Assembly (NCBI RefSeq): GCF_040892545.1 | Contig: NZ_CP156079.1 | Coordinates: 4,437,501 to 4,501,500, forward strand | Source of the DNA: Paracidovorax avenae | GTDB lineage: Bacteria; Pseudomonadota; Gammaproteobacteria; Burkholderiales; Burkholderiaceae_C | DNA length: 64,000 nt | Reading direction: 5' to 3' | In this document: positions 36,131-45,514 of the stretch, piece by piece | Layout: each line of letters opens with the position of its first letter | Numbering within the stretch: the stretch's first letter is position 1 | Notes under the pieces: generated by a model | Database searches by the model: none | Told to the model about the DNA's origin: nothing | Seen by the model: the letters and a program-made list of their open reading frames with translations, nothing else | Translations under genes and position numbers: made by a program

Positions 36131-36765
36131 CCTACAGCGTCAAGGAGATCTTCTACACCCTGCAGGGCGAAGGCGGCCAGGCCGGCATGCCCGCCGTGTT
36201 CTGCCGCTTCGCCGGCTGCAACCTCTGGAGCGGACGCGAGGAAGACCGGAGCACCGCGGTGTGCCGTTTCTGCGATACCGATTTCGTCGGCACCGATGGC
36301 ACGCTGGGCGGCAAGTACGCGCAGGCCGACGCTCTGGCCGACGTGATCGCCGCGCAATGGCCGGCACACGACGCCGACCACCGGCTGGTGGTGCTGACCG
36401 GCGGCGAGCCGCTGCTGCAGCTCGACACCCCGCTCATCGGCGCGCTGCACGCCCGGGGCTTCCGGATCGCGGTGGAAAGCAACGGCACCGTCGCCGCCCC
36501 GCCCGGCATCGACTGGCTCTGCGTGAGCCCCAAGGCCGGCACGCCCTGGGTGCAGCGCGCGGGCCAGGAACTCAAGCTGGTCTGGCCCCAGCCCGGCTTC
36601 GACCTTGCGGAACTCGAAAGCACCACGCACTTCGAGCACCGATTCCTGCAACCCATGGACGGGCCCGAGCAGGCCGCGAACACCGGCCTGTGCATCGCCG
36701 CCTGCATGGAGCAGCCCGCCTGGCGCCTGAGCCTGCAGACCCACAAACTCACGGGCATCCGCTGA
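36127..36765 (+). CDS. queE: 7-carboxy-7-deazaguanine synthase
   Basis: A 212-residue radical-SAM enzyme that contracts 6-carboxytetrahydropterin to 7-carboxy-7-deazaguanine in queuosine synthesis. The [4Fe-4S] motif is of the atypical CX14CX2C form: the Cys of 'FAGCNLW', 14 residues, then 'CRFC'. This matches the Burkholderia-type QueE. 'TGGEPLLQ' is the SAM-binding GGE motif and 'VESNGT' follows. It is translationally coupled to bioF by a 4-base overlap although the pathways are unrelated, and is followed by queD after 32 bases. Confidence 0.95.
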   Translation: MTYSVKEIFYTLQGEGGQAGMPAVFCRFAGCNLWSGREEDRSTAVCRFCDTDFVGTDGTLGGKYAQADALADVIAAQWPAHDADHRLVVLTGGEPLLQLDTPLIGALHARGFRIAVESNGTVAAPPGIDWLCVSPKAGTPWVQRAGQELKLVWPQPGFDLAELESTTHFEHRFLQPMDGPEQAANTGLCIAACMEQPAWRLSLQTHKLTGIR

Positions 36766-36797
36766 AGCGGCGCCCCTTTCGCCTTCGTCTCCCGACC

Positions 36798-37175
36798 ATG
36801 CTGTTCACCGTCCACCAACGCTTCTTCTTCGACGCCGCGCACACGCTGCAGCGCGAAATCGAAGCCGAAGGCAGCCGCCGCATCCACGGCCACACCTACC
36901 ACGCGGAGATTTCCGTCACCGGCCCGCGCCATCCTGCCACGGGCATGGTGATCGACCTGGGCCATCTGCGCGCGCGCTGCGCCCAGCTGCGCGAGCGCCT
37001 GGACCACCACCTCCTCGACGAAGTGCCGGGCCTGGGCCCCGCCACGCTGGAGAATCTCTGCGTGTTCATCGCCGACGCGCTCGGCGACCTCGATCCGCCG
37101 CCCAGCCGGGTGCGGGTGTGGCGCGAGGCCGTCGGCGACGGCTGCGTGCTCGACCTGGCACGCCCGCGCGGCTGA
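36798..37175 (+). CDS. queD: 6-pyruvoyl-tetrahydropterin synthase-like protein (QueD family)
   Basis: A 125-residue T-fold protein. The three zinc ligands are present (H15 in 'DAAHTL', H30 and H32 in 'RIHGHTYH'), as are the Asp-His of 'LDHHLLDE' and the pterin-anchoring Glu in 'VWREAVGDGC'. At the position of the catalytic Cys of E. coli QueD (KCGRLHGH) this protein has Ser26 ('GSRRIHGH'). The context, directly after queE, supports conversion of 7,8-dihydroneopterin triphosphate to 6-carboxytetrahydropterin, but the missing Cys raises the question of a variant mechanism. queC is not in the window. Confidence 0.88.
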   Translation: MLFTVHQRFFFDAAHTLQREIEAEGSRRIHGHTYHAEISVTGPRHPATGMVIDLGHLRARCAQLRERLDHHLLDEVPGLGPATLENLCVFIADALGDLDPPPSRVRVWREAVGDGCVLDLARPRG

Positions 37176-37214
37176 CCCTTTTCCGTCCCCTTCCTTCAAA
37201 GCCCCTGCGACGCC

Positions 37215-37574
37215 ATGCCCCATCTCGTCATCGAATACAGCGACAACCTGCGCCCGTTCCCCGAAGCGCAGGTGCTGGAGGCGGTCAATGCCTCTCTCAC
37301 CTCCAGCCCCGAAATCCTGGCCGAATCCGACCTCAAGAGCCGCTTCGCCACCGCCGAGCGATTCGCCATCGGCACCCAGCCGGCCGGGCGCGCCTTCGTC
37401 CATGCGCAACTGCGCCTGCTCTCCGGCCGCACGCCCGAGGCCAAGCAGGACCTCGCCGGCCGTGTCGGCGCGGTCCTGCGCGAACACACGCCCAGGCCTG
37501 CCGGGGTGATGGTCCAGCTCAGCGTCGAGATCGTGGACATGGACCGTGCGTCCTACGTGAAGGAAAAGCTCTGA
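37215..37574 (+). CDS. 5-carboxymethyl-2-hydroxymuconate isomerase family protein
   Basis: A 119-residue member of the CHMI branch of the tautomerase superfamily. The catalytic N-terminal Pro follows the initiator Met ('MPHLVIEYSDNL'). 'GTQPAGRAFVHAQLRLLSGR' near residues 53-72 and the C-terminal 'VEIVDMDRASYVKEKL' fit the family well. CHMI enzymes act in homoprotocatechuate breakdown, but none of those pathway genes is present, so the physiological substrate is unclear. It lies 39 bases after queD and may be the last gene of that operon. Confidence 0.85.
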   Translation: MPHLVIEYSDNLRPFPEAQVLEAVNASLTSSPEILAESDLKSRFATAERFAIGTQPAGRAFVHAQLRLLSGRTPEAKQDLAGRVGAVLREHTPRPAGVMVQLSVEIVDMDRASYVKEKL

Positions 37575-37596
37575 AGTAGCCTTTCCGGCCGCAGGA

Positions 37597-38805
37597 TCAG
37601 CCGGCCACGGGCCGCATCATCGATGCGATGGCCTGGAAGGCACCGATCGACTGGCCGACGGCGCGGCCACTGCGCTGCAGGGTCCCGCGCTCCGGCGCAT
37701 CTTCCGCCAGGGCGCGCGCCTGCGGCAGCGAACCGGCAGCCGAAACGGACCGGGCCAGTTCCGCCATCGCGGCGGACGAGCGGCCCACCGATTGCGCGGC
37801 ACGCCGCGCCATCAGGCCCTGCACGGGGCTCGGCGCATGCGCCGCCGCATCCCCCGCCGCGGGCTCTGCCATGAAGAGCGGCGCGGCCACGGCGGTTTCC
37901 ATCACCTTCGCCAGGACGGCCTGCCCACGGACGGCCCCCGACGATACGGCCGCGTGCAGCACGCCCAGGTCCGGCACCGGCAGGGTGGACGCCTGCAGGC
38001 GCAAGACCAGCGCAGCGCCCACGTGGCGGCCGGCCTCTGCATGCCCGCCGCGGGCCACGGCCCCCAGGGCGATCTGCGCGGCCAGCACATTGCCGTCGCT
38101 GCCCGGCGTCGTGATGTCCTCCTGCAGGGAACGGGCCCGCTCGCGCAGCGCCGTCCCGGAGGCCGGCTCCAGCGCGTTCATCCCGTGCACCATGGCATCC
38201 GGCACGATCGCACGCTCGTCGATCGGCTCGAACGGCAAGGGCGGAAGCGGCGCCATGGCACCGATCATCGCCTCGGCACGCCGGCTGGCCGCGCCATCCA
38301 GCAATGCCTCCACGGCTGCGTCCGGCATCCTGCCAGCGCCATGCAGGGCGCCGAATGCCAGCGCGGCCTGCTCGGCACCCTGGCGCGCAGCCGCAAGATC
38401 GGAAGGCAGCGACCGGTCCAGGCCGGCGAGCGCCGCCTGTCCGTGCCGGATCGCCTCGCCATGGGCGGCCTCCTGGCGGCCCGGCATCGACAGGTCCTGT
38501 CGCAGGGCGGCGAGCAGCCGGGTGCCGTCGGCGGAGCCGGCCGCGGCCCTGCGCTGCGCTGCCGCCGGCATGCCGGCCGGTGAAGCCGCCTGGCGCGCCA
38601 CCACCGGGCGCGGCGGCAGGGCCGCGGTCCTGCTCCTGCCGGCCACGCCGCCCTGGGGCTGGGGCGCACGCCGCGCCAGCCCGGACGGAGCTTCCAGGGA
38701 CTCGGAAGAAGGCCGACCGGTCGGAGCATCCGCAGGCCGTGTCTCCGTGGCGCGCGCCGCATCCGGCCCGGTGGGGGAGCCTTTGCGCGAAATGCGGGTG
38801 GTCAT
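37597..38805 (-). CDS. Candidate type III secreted effector or translocator-like protein
   Basis: A 402-residue protein with no signal peptide, no membrane segment and no cysteine. The first 60-80 residues are rich in Ser, Thr, Pro, Ala and Arg, like type III export signals; the rest is Ala/Leu-rich and predicted helical. I recognise no domain. It begins one base after the stop of a probable CesT-type chaperone gene, with AGGAGG upstream, so the two are coupled. A consensus PIP box with a correctly spaced -10 element controls the pair. Together these make it a strong effector candidate, but there is no homology-based proof. A structural or translocator protein of the same regulon is an alternative. 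Confidence 0.6.
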   Translation of the reverse strand: MTTRISRKGSPTGPDAARATETRPADAPTGRPSSESLEAPSGLARRAPQPQGGVAGRSRTAALPPRPVVARQAASPAGMPAAAQRRAAAGSADGTRLLAALRQDLSMPGRQEAAHGEAIRHGQAALAGLDRSLPSDLAAARQGAEQAALAFGALHGAGRMPDAAVEALLDGAASRRAEAMIGAMAPLPPLPFEPIDERAIVPDAMVHGMNALEPASGTALRERARSLQEDITTPGSDGNVLAAQIALGAVARGGHAEAGRHVGAALVLRLQASTLPVPDLGVLHAAVSSGAVRGQAVLAKVMETAVAAPLFMAEPAAGDAAAHAPSPVQGLMARRAAQSVGRSSAAMAELARSVSAAGSLPQARALAEDAPERGTLQRSGRAVGQSIGAFQAIASMMRPVAG

Positions 38806-38806
38806 G

Positions 38807-39301
38807 TCAGCCTCCTGCGATGCCGGGGGAAAAGACCAGGGTGGCCAGGCGCGCGGTGGCCACCATTTCGGCTGCCAGTGCCTGCCCTTCGGCATCCCCG
38901 GCGGGCAGGGTCACGCGGCGGTGCAGGGTCGCCTCGCCTTCCGGCAGGCAGCCGATCGCGGCATCGAACCCCGCCAGCAGCCCCGGCGCGTTGGACAGCA
39001 GCGCGGACGCATCCTGCGCCGGCATTTCGGAGAACCGCTGCCGCATGACCACGGTGAGCATCACCTGCACATCCGGCCGCGGCATCGCGTCCTGCCTGCC
39101 GGGCGGAGGCGACAGCGGCGCCACGGTGATCAGCAGGTCGCCGATCGCGCACCCGCCATCCTCCGCCGCACGGTCGATCCCGGCGTTGTCCATGCCCAGC
39201 GCACGGGCAGCGGCGCGGATGAAATCATGGGTATCGAGCGGCGGGCTCTGGAACGTGGCGGCACCGTTGTCGGCTACCGCGGGCTGGTGAGACGATCGCA
39301 T
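38807..39301 (-). CDS. Probable type III secretion chaperone (CesT-like)
   Basis: A 164-residue protein with the length and rhythm of class I type III chaperones: an N-terminal helix ('DFIRAAARALGMD' near residues 25-37), a short 'GGCAIGDLLITVAP' strand pair, 'VQVMLTVVMRQRF', then the hallmark 'LLSNAPGLLAGFDAAIG' (about 107-123), 'GEATLHRRVTLPAGD' and a closing helix. CesT-type proteins keep their effector unfolded and pilot it to the secretion ATPase. AAGGA lies seven bases before the ATG. The next gene downstream starts one base after its stop and is the likely client. The family call is from pattern similarity only. Confidence 0.58.
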   Translation of the reverse strand: MRSSHQPAVADNGAATFQSPPLDTHDFIRAAARALGMDNAGIDRAAEDGGCAIGDLLITVAPLSPPPGRQDAMPRPDVQVMLTVVMRQRFSEMPAQDASALLSNAPGLLAGFDAAIGCLPEGEATLHRRVTLPAGDAEGQALAAEMVATARLATLVFSPGIAGG

Positions 39302-39441
39302 GAGAAATCCTTGTCGTGTATCGAAAAGCGGCGGTCCCTGCCACAACGTGCGCTTTTGGAGCACGCCCGCGCGGGCACGTACGGCATGGCCGGGAACGGG
39401 TGCCCGGCCGCCGCGACCCGCAACCACAGGTCCGCCCCGGC

Positions 39442-39502
39442 AGGGTACCGATGCGGGGGGCATGCAGGCGGCACGGCGCGAAGGCATGCACGGCGATGCG
39501 AA
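39442..39502 (-). promoter_or_regulatory. PIP box and matching -10 element (HrpX/HrpB-type promoter)
   Basis: On the minus strand TTCGC (39502-39498), 15 bases, TTCGC (39482-39478) matches the plant-inducible-promoter consensus TTCGB-N15-TTCGB exactly. Exactly 30 bases further, TACCCT (39447-39442) fits the YANNNT -10 element expected at 30-32 bases in HrpX/HrpB-dependent promoters. The chaperone ATG follows about 140 bases downstream. The geometry was counted directly from the sequence. The regulator is not in the window. Confidence 0.72.
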
Positions 39503-39542
39503 GCCGCCAGCCACGGATCCGAAGCCGGCGCCGTGAGCGCGC

Positions 39543-41342
39543 TCAGGAACCGGAGGCCAGTTCCGCGGGCAGCCAGCCCCGCAGGCTGTTCAGGAACGCC
39601 CATCCGCGCACGCGGGGCACGTCTTCCAGCCGGACCACGGCCTCCACGAGCCGCCCCTCGCGCAGCGCGACCGCCCGCCCCACCCCGGGCAGCAACCCGC
39701 AGTCCAGCGGCGGCGTGACCCAGCGCCCGTCCAGCAGCGCCGCGATGTTGCCGAAGGTGCCTTCGGTGATCTCCCCCGCCTCGTTCCAGAGCACCGTATC
39801 GAACACCCCCGGCGCGGCGGGCGCGAAGGCCGCGTAGTGCGTGCGCCGCGTGGTCTTGTGGCGCACGAACTCGCCATGCGCCGCGCCGAAAGGCCGGTCC
39901 GCCAGCACCAGCCGCACCGGCACCGGCACCTCCGGGCAGGCGAACGCTTCGGCGCGTGGCCGTCCGGCGGCATCCAGCAGCAGCCGCGCGCGCCACCGGC
40001 CCTGCGGATGCGCCGCCGCCAGGGCGTCCAGGCAGGCCTGCACGCGGCCGGCATCCCAGGGAAAGCCGAAATGCGCGGCGGACCCGGCCATGCGCGCCAG
40101 GTGCTCATCCCGATGGCGGAAGGCCCCTTCCTGCAGCGCCAGCGTCTCCAGCACCTCGAAAGGCTGGCTGGCCCGCTCCACGAAGGCCCGCTTGTGGCGC
40201 CACTCGTCCCATTCGGCATCCGCCTGCGCATCGGAAGTGATGCCGCTGCCGATGCCGCATTCCGCTGTGCCGCCACGCAGCACCACGGTACGGATCGGCA
40301 CGTTGAAGGTGGCCGAGATACCGCCCTCTCCAGGCGCGCCGTCGGGACGCACCACGCCCAGCGCCCCGCAGTACACCCCGCGCGGCGCAGCCTCCAGCGC
40401 GCGGATGGTCCGCATCGCCTGCACCTTGGGCGCCCCCGTGACCGACCCGCAGGGGAACAGCGCGGCGAACACGTCCGCGAGGCCCAGCCCCGGCCGCGTG
40501 CGGGCCGTCACGTCCGACGTCATCTGCCATACGGTGGGCAGCGCCTGGGTGCGGAAAAGCGCAGGCACGCGCACGCTGTGGGGCTCGGCGATGCGCGAGA
40601 GGTCGTTGCGCAGCAGATCCACGATCATCACGTTCTCGGCCCGCTCCTTGGGAGCAGTGCGCAGATGTTCCGCCCGGGCTTCGTCCGCTTCGGGGGTGGC
40701 ACCCCGCGGTGCCGTGCCCTTCATCGGGCGGGCCAGGATCGATCCGCCCGCGGGCCCCGAACGCCAGTCGAAGAACAGTTCTGGAGACACCGACAGCACC
40801 TGCTCGCCTCCGGTATCGATGTGCGCGGCGTATCCCTCCGGCTGCGCGCGCTGCAGGGCCCCGAACAATGCCGCCGGGCTGCCCTCGAACCGGCCCCTCA
40901 GCGGCGCGGTGAAATTGACCTGGTACAGTTCGCCATCGCGGATGGCCTGCTGGATGCGCCCGAAGGCCCCATCGAAGTCCTGGCGGTCCAGTCCGCTCCA
41001 GCCCTCCACCGACGCGGACGCATCGCCGGCTCCAGCCAGGTCGCCGCAGCCCGCCGCTCGGCCTGCCGGCAAGGGGGCGCCATACACCGCGAACCACGCC
41101 AGCGGCCCGTCGGCCGGGTGCGTCACGAGCGCCGCATCGAACGCCCCCGCCGCCTCATAGCGCAGATAGCCCACGCACCATGCGCCCCGCCGCGCCGCAG
41201 CGTCCACCGCATCGAGCACGGGGCGGACCTCCTGCAGCGAGCGGGCCACCAGCACCTCGCGCGGCTCCGCGAAGGCCAGGCGCAGCCGCGGTGCCGCCGG
41301 GTCCAGCGGCGTGGAGAAATCGATGCGGGCCGAAGGGGTCAT
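39543..41342 (-). CDS. pabB: Aminodeoxychorismate synthase component I fused to aminodeoxychorismate lyase
   Basis: A 599-residue fusion of PabB and PabC for p-aminobenzoate (folate) synthesis. Residues 1 to about 365 are the chorismate-binding PabB domain, with '[16 protein letters not shown]', 'PMKGTAPRG', '[15 protein letters not shown]' and '[13 protein letters not shown]'. From about 390 the PLP-fold type IV PabC domain follows, with the lysine in '[11 protein letters not shown]' and '[15 protein letters not shown]'. It makes 4-amino-4-deoxychorismate with a PabA glutaminase and then releases pyruvate. The start overlaps the nadA stop (ATGA, 41342-41339). The frame upstream of this ATG is open but is nadA antiframe and is not counted. 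Confidence 0.93.
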   Translation of the reverse strand: MTPSARIDFSTPLDPAAPRLRLAFAEPREVLVARSLQEVRPVLDAVDAAARRGAWCVGYLRYEAAGAFDAALVTHPADGPLAWFAVYGAPLPAGRAAGCGDLAGAGDASASVEGWSGLDRQDFDGAFGRIQQAIRDGELYQVNFTAPLRGRFEGSPAALFGALQRAQPEGYAAHIDTGGEQVLSVSPELFFDWRSGPAGGSILARPMKGTAPRGATPEADEARAEHLRTAPKERAENVMIVDLLRNDLSRIAEPHSVRVPALFRTQALPTVWQMTSDVTARTRPGLGLADVFAALFPCGSVTGAPKVQAMRTIRALEAAPRGVYCGALGVVRPDGAPGEGGISATFNVPIRTVVLRGGTAECGIGSGITSDAQADAEWDEWRHKRAFVERASQPFEVLETLALQEGAFRHRDEHLARMAGSAAHFGFPWDAGRVQACLDALAAAHPQGRWRARLLLDAAGRPRAEAFACPEVPVPVRLVLADRPFGAAHGEFVRHKTTRRTHYAAFAPAAPGVFDTVLWNEAGEITEGTFGNIAALLDGRWVTPPLDCGLLPGVGRAVALREGRLVEAVVRLEDVPRVRGWAFLNSLRGWLPAELASGS

Positions 41343-42466
41343 GCCGCGCCGATGCGCGGCACCAGGGCGCCCGCGGGCTGCCCCCCCTTGAGCGCCGCGG
41401 TGAACGCGAGCATGCGGTCGATGGGCTGGCGTGCCCGCGGAATCAGCGCCGGATCGACATGGACCGCATTCGCGCCGGTCTCCAGCACGCGCGCCACATC
41501 GGCCAGGCCGTTCATGGCCATCCAGGGGCAGTGCGCGCAGCTCTTGCAGGTGGCGCTGTTGCCGGCCGTGGGCGCCTCGTGGAACACCTTGTCCGGATTG
41601 AGCGCACGCAGCTTGTGCATCATCCCGTTGTCCGTGGCCACGATGAACTCGCGCGCGTCCATCTCGCGCGCTGCCTTGAGGATCGCGCTCGTGGAACCCA
41701 CCGCATCCGCCAGGGCCACCACCTCGGCCGGGCTCTCCGGATGCACCAGCACCCGGGCCTGCGGATGCTCCCGCTTGAGCGCCTCCAGTTCCGCCGCCTT
41801 GAACTCGTCGTGCACGATGCAGGCACCGTTCCAGAACAGCATGTCCGCCCCGGTCTCGCGCTGGATGTAGGCCCCCAGGTGCCGGTCGGGCGCCCACAGG
41901 ATCTTGTGGCCCGCCGCATGCAGTGCGCCCACGATCTCCAGCGCGCAGCTGGACGTGACCAGCCAGTCGGCCCGCGCCTTCACCGCGGCGCTGGTGTTGG
42001 CATAGACCACCACGGTGCGGTCCGGATGCGCGTCGCAGAAGGCGCTGAATGCGTCCACGGGACACCCTAGGTCCAGCGAGCAGGTGGCGTCCAGGTCGGG
42101 CATGAGCACGGTCTTCTCGGGCGACAGTATCTTCGCCGTCTCGCCCATGAAGCGCACCCCCGAGACGACCAGCGTCTGCGCTGCATGGTCGCGCCCGAAG
42201 CGGGCCATCTCCAGCGAATCGCTGACGATGCCGCCGGTTTCCTCCGCCAGATCCTGCAGGTCGGGGTGCACGTAATAGTGCGACACCATGACCGCGTTCT
42301 TCTCGCGCAGCAGCGCGCGGATGCGCTCCTTGAGCGCGGCGCGTTCGGCCGGCAGGGGCTCCGCGGGCACGCGGGCCCAGGCGTGGCGGGTGGAACACAC
42401 GCCCCCGCCCTCGCTGGCGGGCTGTTCGTATTCCACGGGCTTGAGGGCGAGGGTGTCGGTGGTCAT
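41339..42466 (-). CDS. nadA: Quinolinate synthase
   Basis: A 375-residue [4Fe-4S] enzyme that condenses iminoaspartate (from NadB) with dihydroxyacetone phosphate to quinolinate. The three-domain fold shows '[20 protein letters not shown]', '[19 protein letters not shown]', 'CSLDLGCP' near residue 130-137, '[13 protein letters not shown]' and the Cys-rich '[14 protein letters not shown]' near 305-318. The cluster ligands are consistent with the NadA family. It lies between nadC (80 bases upstream) and the coupled pabBC gene on the same strand. Confidence 0.96.
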   Translation of the reverse strand: MTTDTLALKPVEYEQPASEGGGVCSTRHAWARVPAEPLPAERAALKERIRALLREKNAVMVSHYYVHPDLQDLAEETGGIVSDSLEMARFGRDHAAQTLVVSGVRFMGETAKILSPEKTVLMPDLDATCSLDLGCPVDAFSAFCDAHPDRTVVVYANTSAAVKARADWLVTSSCALEIVGALHAAGHKILWAPDRHLGAYIQRETGADMLFWNGACIVHDEFKAAELEALKREHPQARVLVHPESPAEVVALADAVGSTSAILKAAREMDAREFIVATDNGMMHKLRALNPDKVFHEAPTAGNSATCKSCAHCPWMAMNGLADVARVLETGANAVHVDPALIPRARQPIDRMLAFTAALKGGQPAGALVPRIGAA

Positions 42467-42546
42467 GGCGGGGTGCCTATCGGGCCGGTTCTGCGGGGCC
42501 TCGTTGGGGTTTCGGAAAACGCGCGATGCAACGTGCGGCGGGCGAC

Positions 42547-43440
42547 TCAGGCCGGATCCTGCATGCGCATCGAAAAATCGGTGGCCTTCACGTCCTTGGT
42601 CAGCGTGCCGATGGAAATGCGGTCCACGCCCGTCTCGGCCAGCGCGCGCAGGCCTTCCAGCGTCACGCCCCCGGAAATCTCCAGGATGGCCGGCCCCGCG
42701 GGATGCGCGGCATTCAGGCGCACGGCGTCATGCAGCATCGGCAGCGGCATGTTGTCCAGCAGCACCATGCGGGCACCGGCCGACAGGGCCTCGTCCAGCT
42801 GCTCCAGCGTCTCGCATTCGATCTCGATGAACTTCGCCTGCGCGGCCGCGGCACGCGCCGCTTGCAGCACGGCCGTGACACCTCCCGCCGCGGCGATGTG
42901 GTTTTCCTTGATGAGCACCGCGTCGTGCAGACCGATGCGGTGGTTGGTGCCTCCCCCCATGCGCACGGCGTACTTCTGCGCCAGGCGCAGTCCGGGCAGG
43001 GTCTTGCGCGTGTCCACGATCTGCGCGCGGGTGCCCGCCACGGCATCGACATAGCGCCGGGTCTTGGTGGCCACGGCAGACAGCAGTTGCAGGAAATTGA
43101 GCGCCGTGCGCTCTGCACTCAGCAGCGCGCGCGCCTGGCCTTCGATCTCCAGCACCACCTGGCCGGCCGTGCAGCGCTGGCCTTCGGCCACGTGCCAGGT
43201 CAGGCGCACGCCCGGATCCAGCGCACGCAGCGCGGCCTCGGCCCAGGGGGCGCCGCAGATCACGGCCTCTTCGCGGGCCAGCACGCGCGCACGCGCACGC
43301 CGCGCCGGATCGATCAGGGCGGCGGTCAGGTCGCCCGCTCCCACGTCCTCCTGCAGGGCACGGGCCACGTCGGCGTGCACCACGGCCTGCCACTGCGCAT
43401 CGCCGGTCGGGACGGCGGCTGGCTGAAACAAATTCGTCAT
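42547..43440 (-). CDS. nadC: Nicotinate-nucleotide diphosphorylase (carboxylating)
   Basis: A 297-residue quinolinate phosphoribosyltransferase that makes nicotinate mononucleotide from quinolinate and PRPP. It shows '[13 protein letters not shown]' near residue 30, '[16 protein letters not shown]' near 110, '[20 protein letters not shown]' near 140-160 and '[20 protein letters not shown]' just after. The C-terminal barrel ends with '[19 protein letters not shown]'. It is first of the nadC-nadA-pabBC minus-strand run. A 132-base gap separates it from divergent panB, where both promoters must lie. Confidence 0.96.
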   Translation of the reverse strand: MTNLFQPAAVPTGDAQWQAVVHADVARALQEDVGAGDLTAALIDPARRARARVLAREEAVICGAPWAEAALRALDPGVRLTWHVAEGQRCTAGQVVLEIEGQARALLSAERTALNFLQLLSAVATKTRRYVDAVAGTRAQIVDTRKTLPGLRLAQKYAVRMGGGTNHRIGLHDAVLIKENHIAAAGGVTAVLQAARAAAAQAKFIEIECETLEQLDEALSAGARMVLLDNMPLPMLHDAVRLNAAHPAGPAILEISGGVTLEGLRALAETGVDRISIGTLTKDVKATDFSMRMQDPA

Positions 43441-43572
43441 GGGACGCGAGCATACCGGCAACGCGCCCCCGCCAGCAGGGGTGTCCCCTGCCTGTGGAAG
43501 AGCACTCCGGCGGACCGGTCCGGACGCCGGCTTAGACTCGCGGCTCATTCGCGTTTCCCGAGGATTGATTGC

Positions 43573-44463
43573 ATGACCGCGCCAACGCCGACACCCGCCA
43601 ACGCCGCCACGCCCTACGGCACTCTGCCTCCCGCCTCCCCGCTGCCGCAGCGCCGCCCCGTGAGCCTGCCGCGCCTGGCGCAGATGCGCGAGGCCGGCGA
43701 GAAGATCACCATGCTGACGGCCTATGACGCCACCTTCGCCGCGGTGGCCGACGCTGCGGGAGTGGAATGCCTGCTCGTGGGCGATTCGCTGGGCATGGTC
43801 TGCCAGGGCCTGCCCAGCACCGTGGGCGTGTCCCTGGACACCATGGCCTATCACACGGCCAGCGTGGCGCGGGGCCTGCACCGGGTGCAGGGCACGGCCT
43901 GGCTGATCGCCGACCTGCCCTACGGCAGCTACGCGGAAAGTCCCGAACAGGCCATGCGCAGCGCCTGCACGCTGATGCAGGCCGGAGCCCACATGGTCAA
44001 GCTCGAAGGCGGTGGCTGGACGGCACCCACCGTCCGGTTCCTGGTCGAGCGCGGCGTGCCGGTCTGCGCGCACCTGGGCCTGACCCCTCAGACCGTGCAT
44101 GCCCTGGGCGGCTACCGCGTCCAGGGCCGCAGCGACGAGGCCGCGCGCGCACTGCGCAGCCAGGCCAACGAACTGCAGGACGCGGGCGCCGCCATGCTGG
44201 TGCTCGAAATGGTGCCCGCCACCCTGGCGCGCGAGGTGACCGATGCCCTGCCGCGCTGCCACACCATCGGCATCGGCGCCGGCAGCGGCACGGCCGGCCA
44301 GGTGCTGGTGCTGCACGACATGCTGGGCGTGAACCTCGGCAAGAACCCGAAGTTCGCGCACGATTTCATGGCCCAGGCCGGCAGCGTGCGCGGCGCCATC
44401 GAAGCCTACGTGCAGGCCGTCAAGACGGGGCAATTCCCGGACGACGCACTCCACGCCTGGTGA
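43573..44463 (+). CDS. panB: 3-methyl-2-oxobutanoate hydroxymethyltransferase
   Basis: A 296-residue TIM-barrel enzyme that adds a hydroxymethyl group from methylene-tetrahydrofolate to ketoisovalerate, the first step to pantothenate. It has '[19 protein letters not shown]', '[17 protein letters not shown]', 'VKLEGGGW' and '[20 protein letters not shown]', covering metal and substrate sites. The first 35 residues are a Pro/Ala-rich tail. The gene is followed by panC after 68 bases in the same direction. Confidence 0.96.
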   Translation: MTAPTPTPANAATPYGTLPPASPLPQRRPVSLPRLAQMREAGEKITMLTAYDATFAAVADAAGVECLLVGDSLGMVCQGLPSTVGVSLDTMAYHTASVARGLHRVQGTAWLIADLPYGSYAESPEQAMRSACTLMQAGAHMVKLEGGGWTAPTVRFLVERGVPVCAHLGLTPQTVHALGGYRVQGRSDEAARALRSQANELQDAGAAMLVLEMVPATLAREVTDALPRCHTIGIGAGSGTAGQVLVLHDMLGVNLGKNPKFAHDFMAQAGSVRGAIEAYVQAVKTGQFPDDALHAW

Positions 44464-44531
44464 CGCGCCCTCCCCGAAAGCCCGCAGCCGGCCTTCCGCC
44501 GCCCTTCCGACGTTCTTCCAGCCGCTCCTCC

Positions 44532-45380
44532 ATGCTCATCGCACACTCCATCGCCGACCTGCGCTCCGCGCTCGCCAGCCGGGGCCGCCCGGCCTTCGTC
44601 CCCACCATGGGCAACCTCCACGAAGGGCACCTGTCCCTGGTGCGGCAGGCCGGCGCGCTCGGCGACGTGACCGTCGCCAGCATCTTCGTCAACCGCCTCC
44701 AGTTCCTGCCCCACGAGGATTTCGACAGCTATCCCCGGACCTGGGAGGCCGACCGCACGCAACTGGAGGCCGCGGGCTGCGACATCCTCTTCGCCCCCCG
44801 CGAGACGGACCTCTACCCGCAGGCGCAGACTTTCAAGGTCCAGCCCGATCCGCTGCTGGCCGACCTGCTCGAAGGGCACTTCCGCCCCGGCTTCTTCACG
44901 GGCGTCTGCACCGTGGTCATGAAGCTGTTCTCCGCCGTTTTCGGCACGACCGGCGGCGGCACGGCCCTGTTCGGCAAGAAGGACTACCAGCAGTTGATGG
45001 TGATCCGCCGCATGGTGGAGCAGTTCGCCCTGCCGGTGGACATCGTCGCGGGGGATACCTGCCGCGCCCTGGACGGGCTCGCCCTCAGCTCGCGCAATGG
45101 CTACCTGGGACCTGCAGAACGCACCCAGGCGGTGGAGCTGTCGCGCGCCCTGCGGACACTGTCGGACGCCGCACTCTCCCGCCCCGTCGCCGACTGGCCC
45201 GAACTGGAGGCTGCGGCGAGCGACGCGCTGCGTAGCCAGGGCTGGCAGCCCGACTACCTCGTGGTGCGCCGCAGGGCCGACCTGCAGCGTCCCGACACCG
45301 CACCCGAGCCCGGCACGCTGGTGGCCCTGGGCGCGGCCCGGCTGGGCTCCACACGGCTCATCGACAACCTCGAAATCTGA
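44532..45380 (+). CDS. panC: Pantothenate synthetase
   Basis: A 282-residue nucleotidyltransferase-superfamily ligase that joins pantoate and beta-alanine using ATP. HIGH-like 'TMGNLHEGHLSLVR' lies at about residues 25-38, 'VASIFVNRLQF' near 50, 'PEDFDSYPRT'-type segment near 63 ('HEDFDSYPRTWEAD'), 'GKKDYQQLMVIRRMV' near 150 and 'LSSRNGYL' near 183-190. Length is normal. With panB it makes pantothenate, feeding coaD at 57.5 kb in the CoA pathway. Confidence 0.96.
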   Translation: MLIAHSIADLRSALASRGRPAFVPTMGNLHEGHLSLVRQAGALGDVTVASIFVNRLQFLPHEDFDSYPRTWEADRTQLEAAGCDILFAPRETDLYPQAQTFKVQPDPLLADLLEGHFRPGFFTGVCTVVMKLFSAVFGTTGGGTALFGKKDYQQLMVIRRMVEQFALPVDIVAGDTCRALDGLALSSRNGYLGPAERTQAVELSRALRTLSDAALSRPVADWPELEAAASDALRSQGWQPDYLVVRRRADLQRPDTAPEPGTLVALGAARLGSTRLIDNLEI

Positions 45381-45514
45381 GCAGCTCGGCACGAGATGTC
45401 CCGCGCGGCGGGAAGGTGCGCACCTACGCGGGCAGGTGCCGCGCGCGCACAATCCTCAGGGCGGCAGGGTCTTAAGGTGGAGGCATCTTCAACCCACCTT
45501 TCAGGAGAAAGACC

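Noticed and set aside
45399..45413. TCCCGC/GCGGGA hairpin after panC as a terminator
   Set aside because: No T-run follows and the loop is only three bases, so termination is unlikely.
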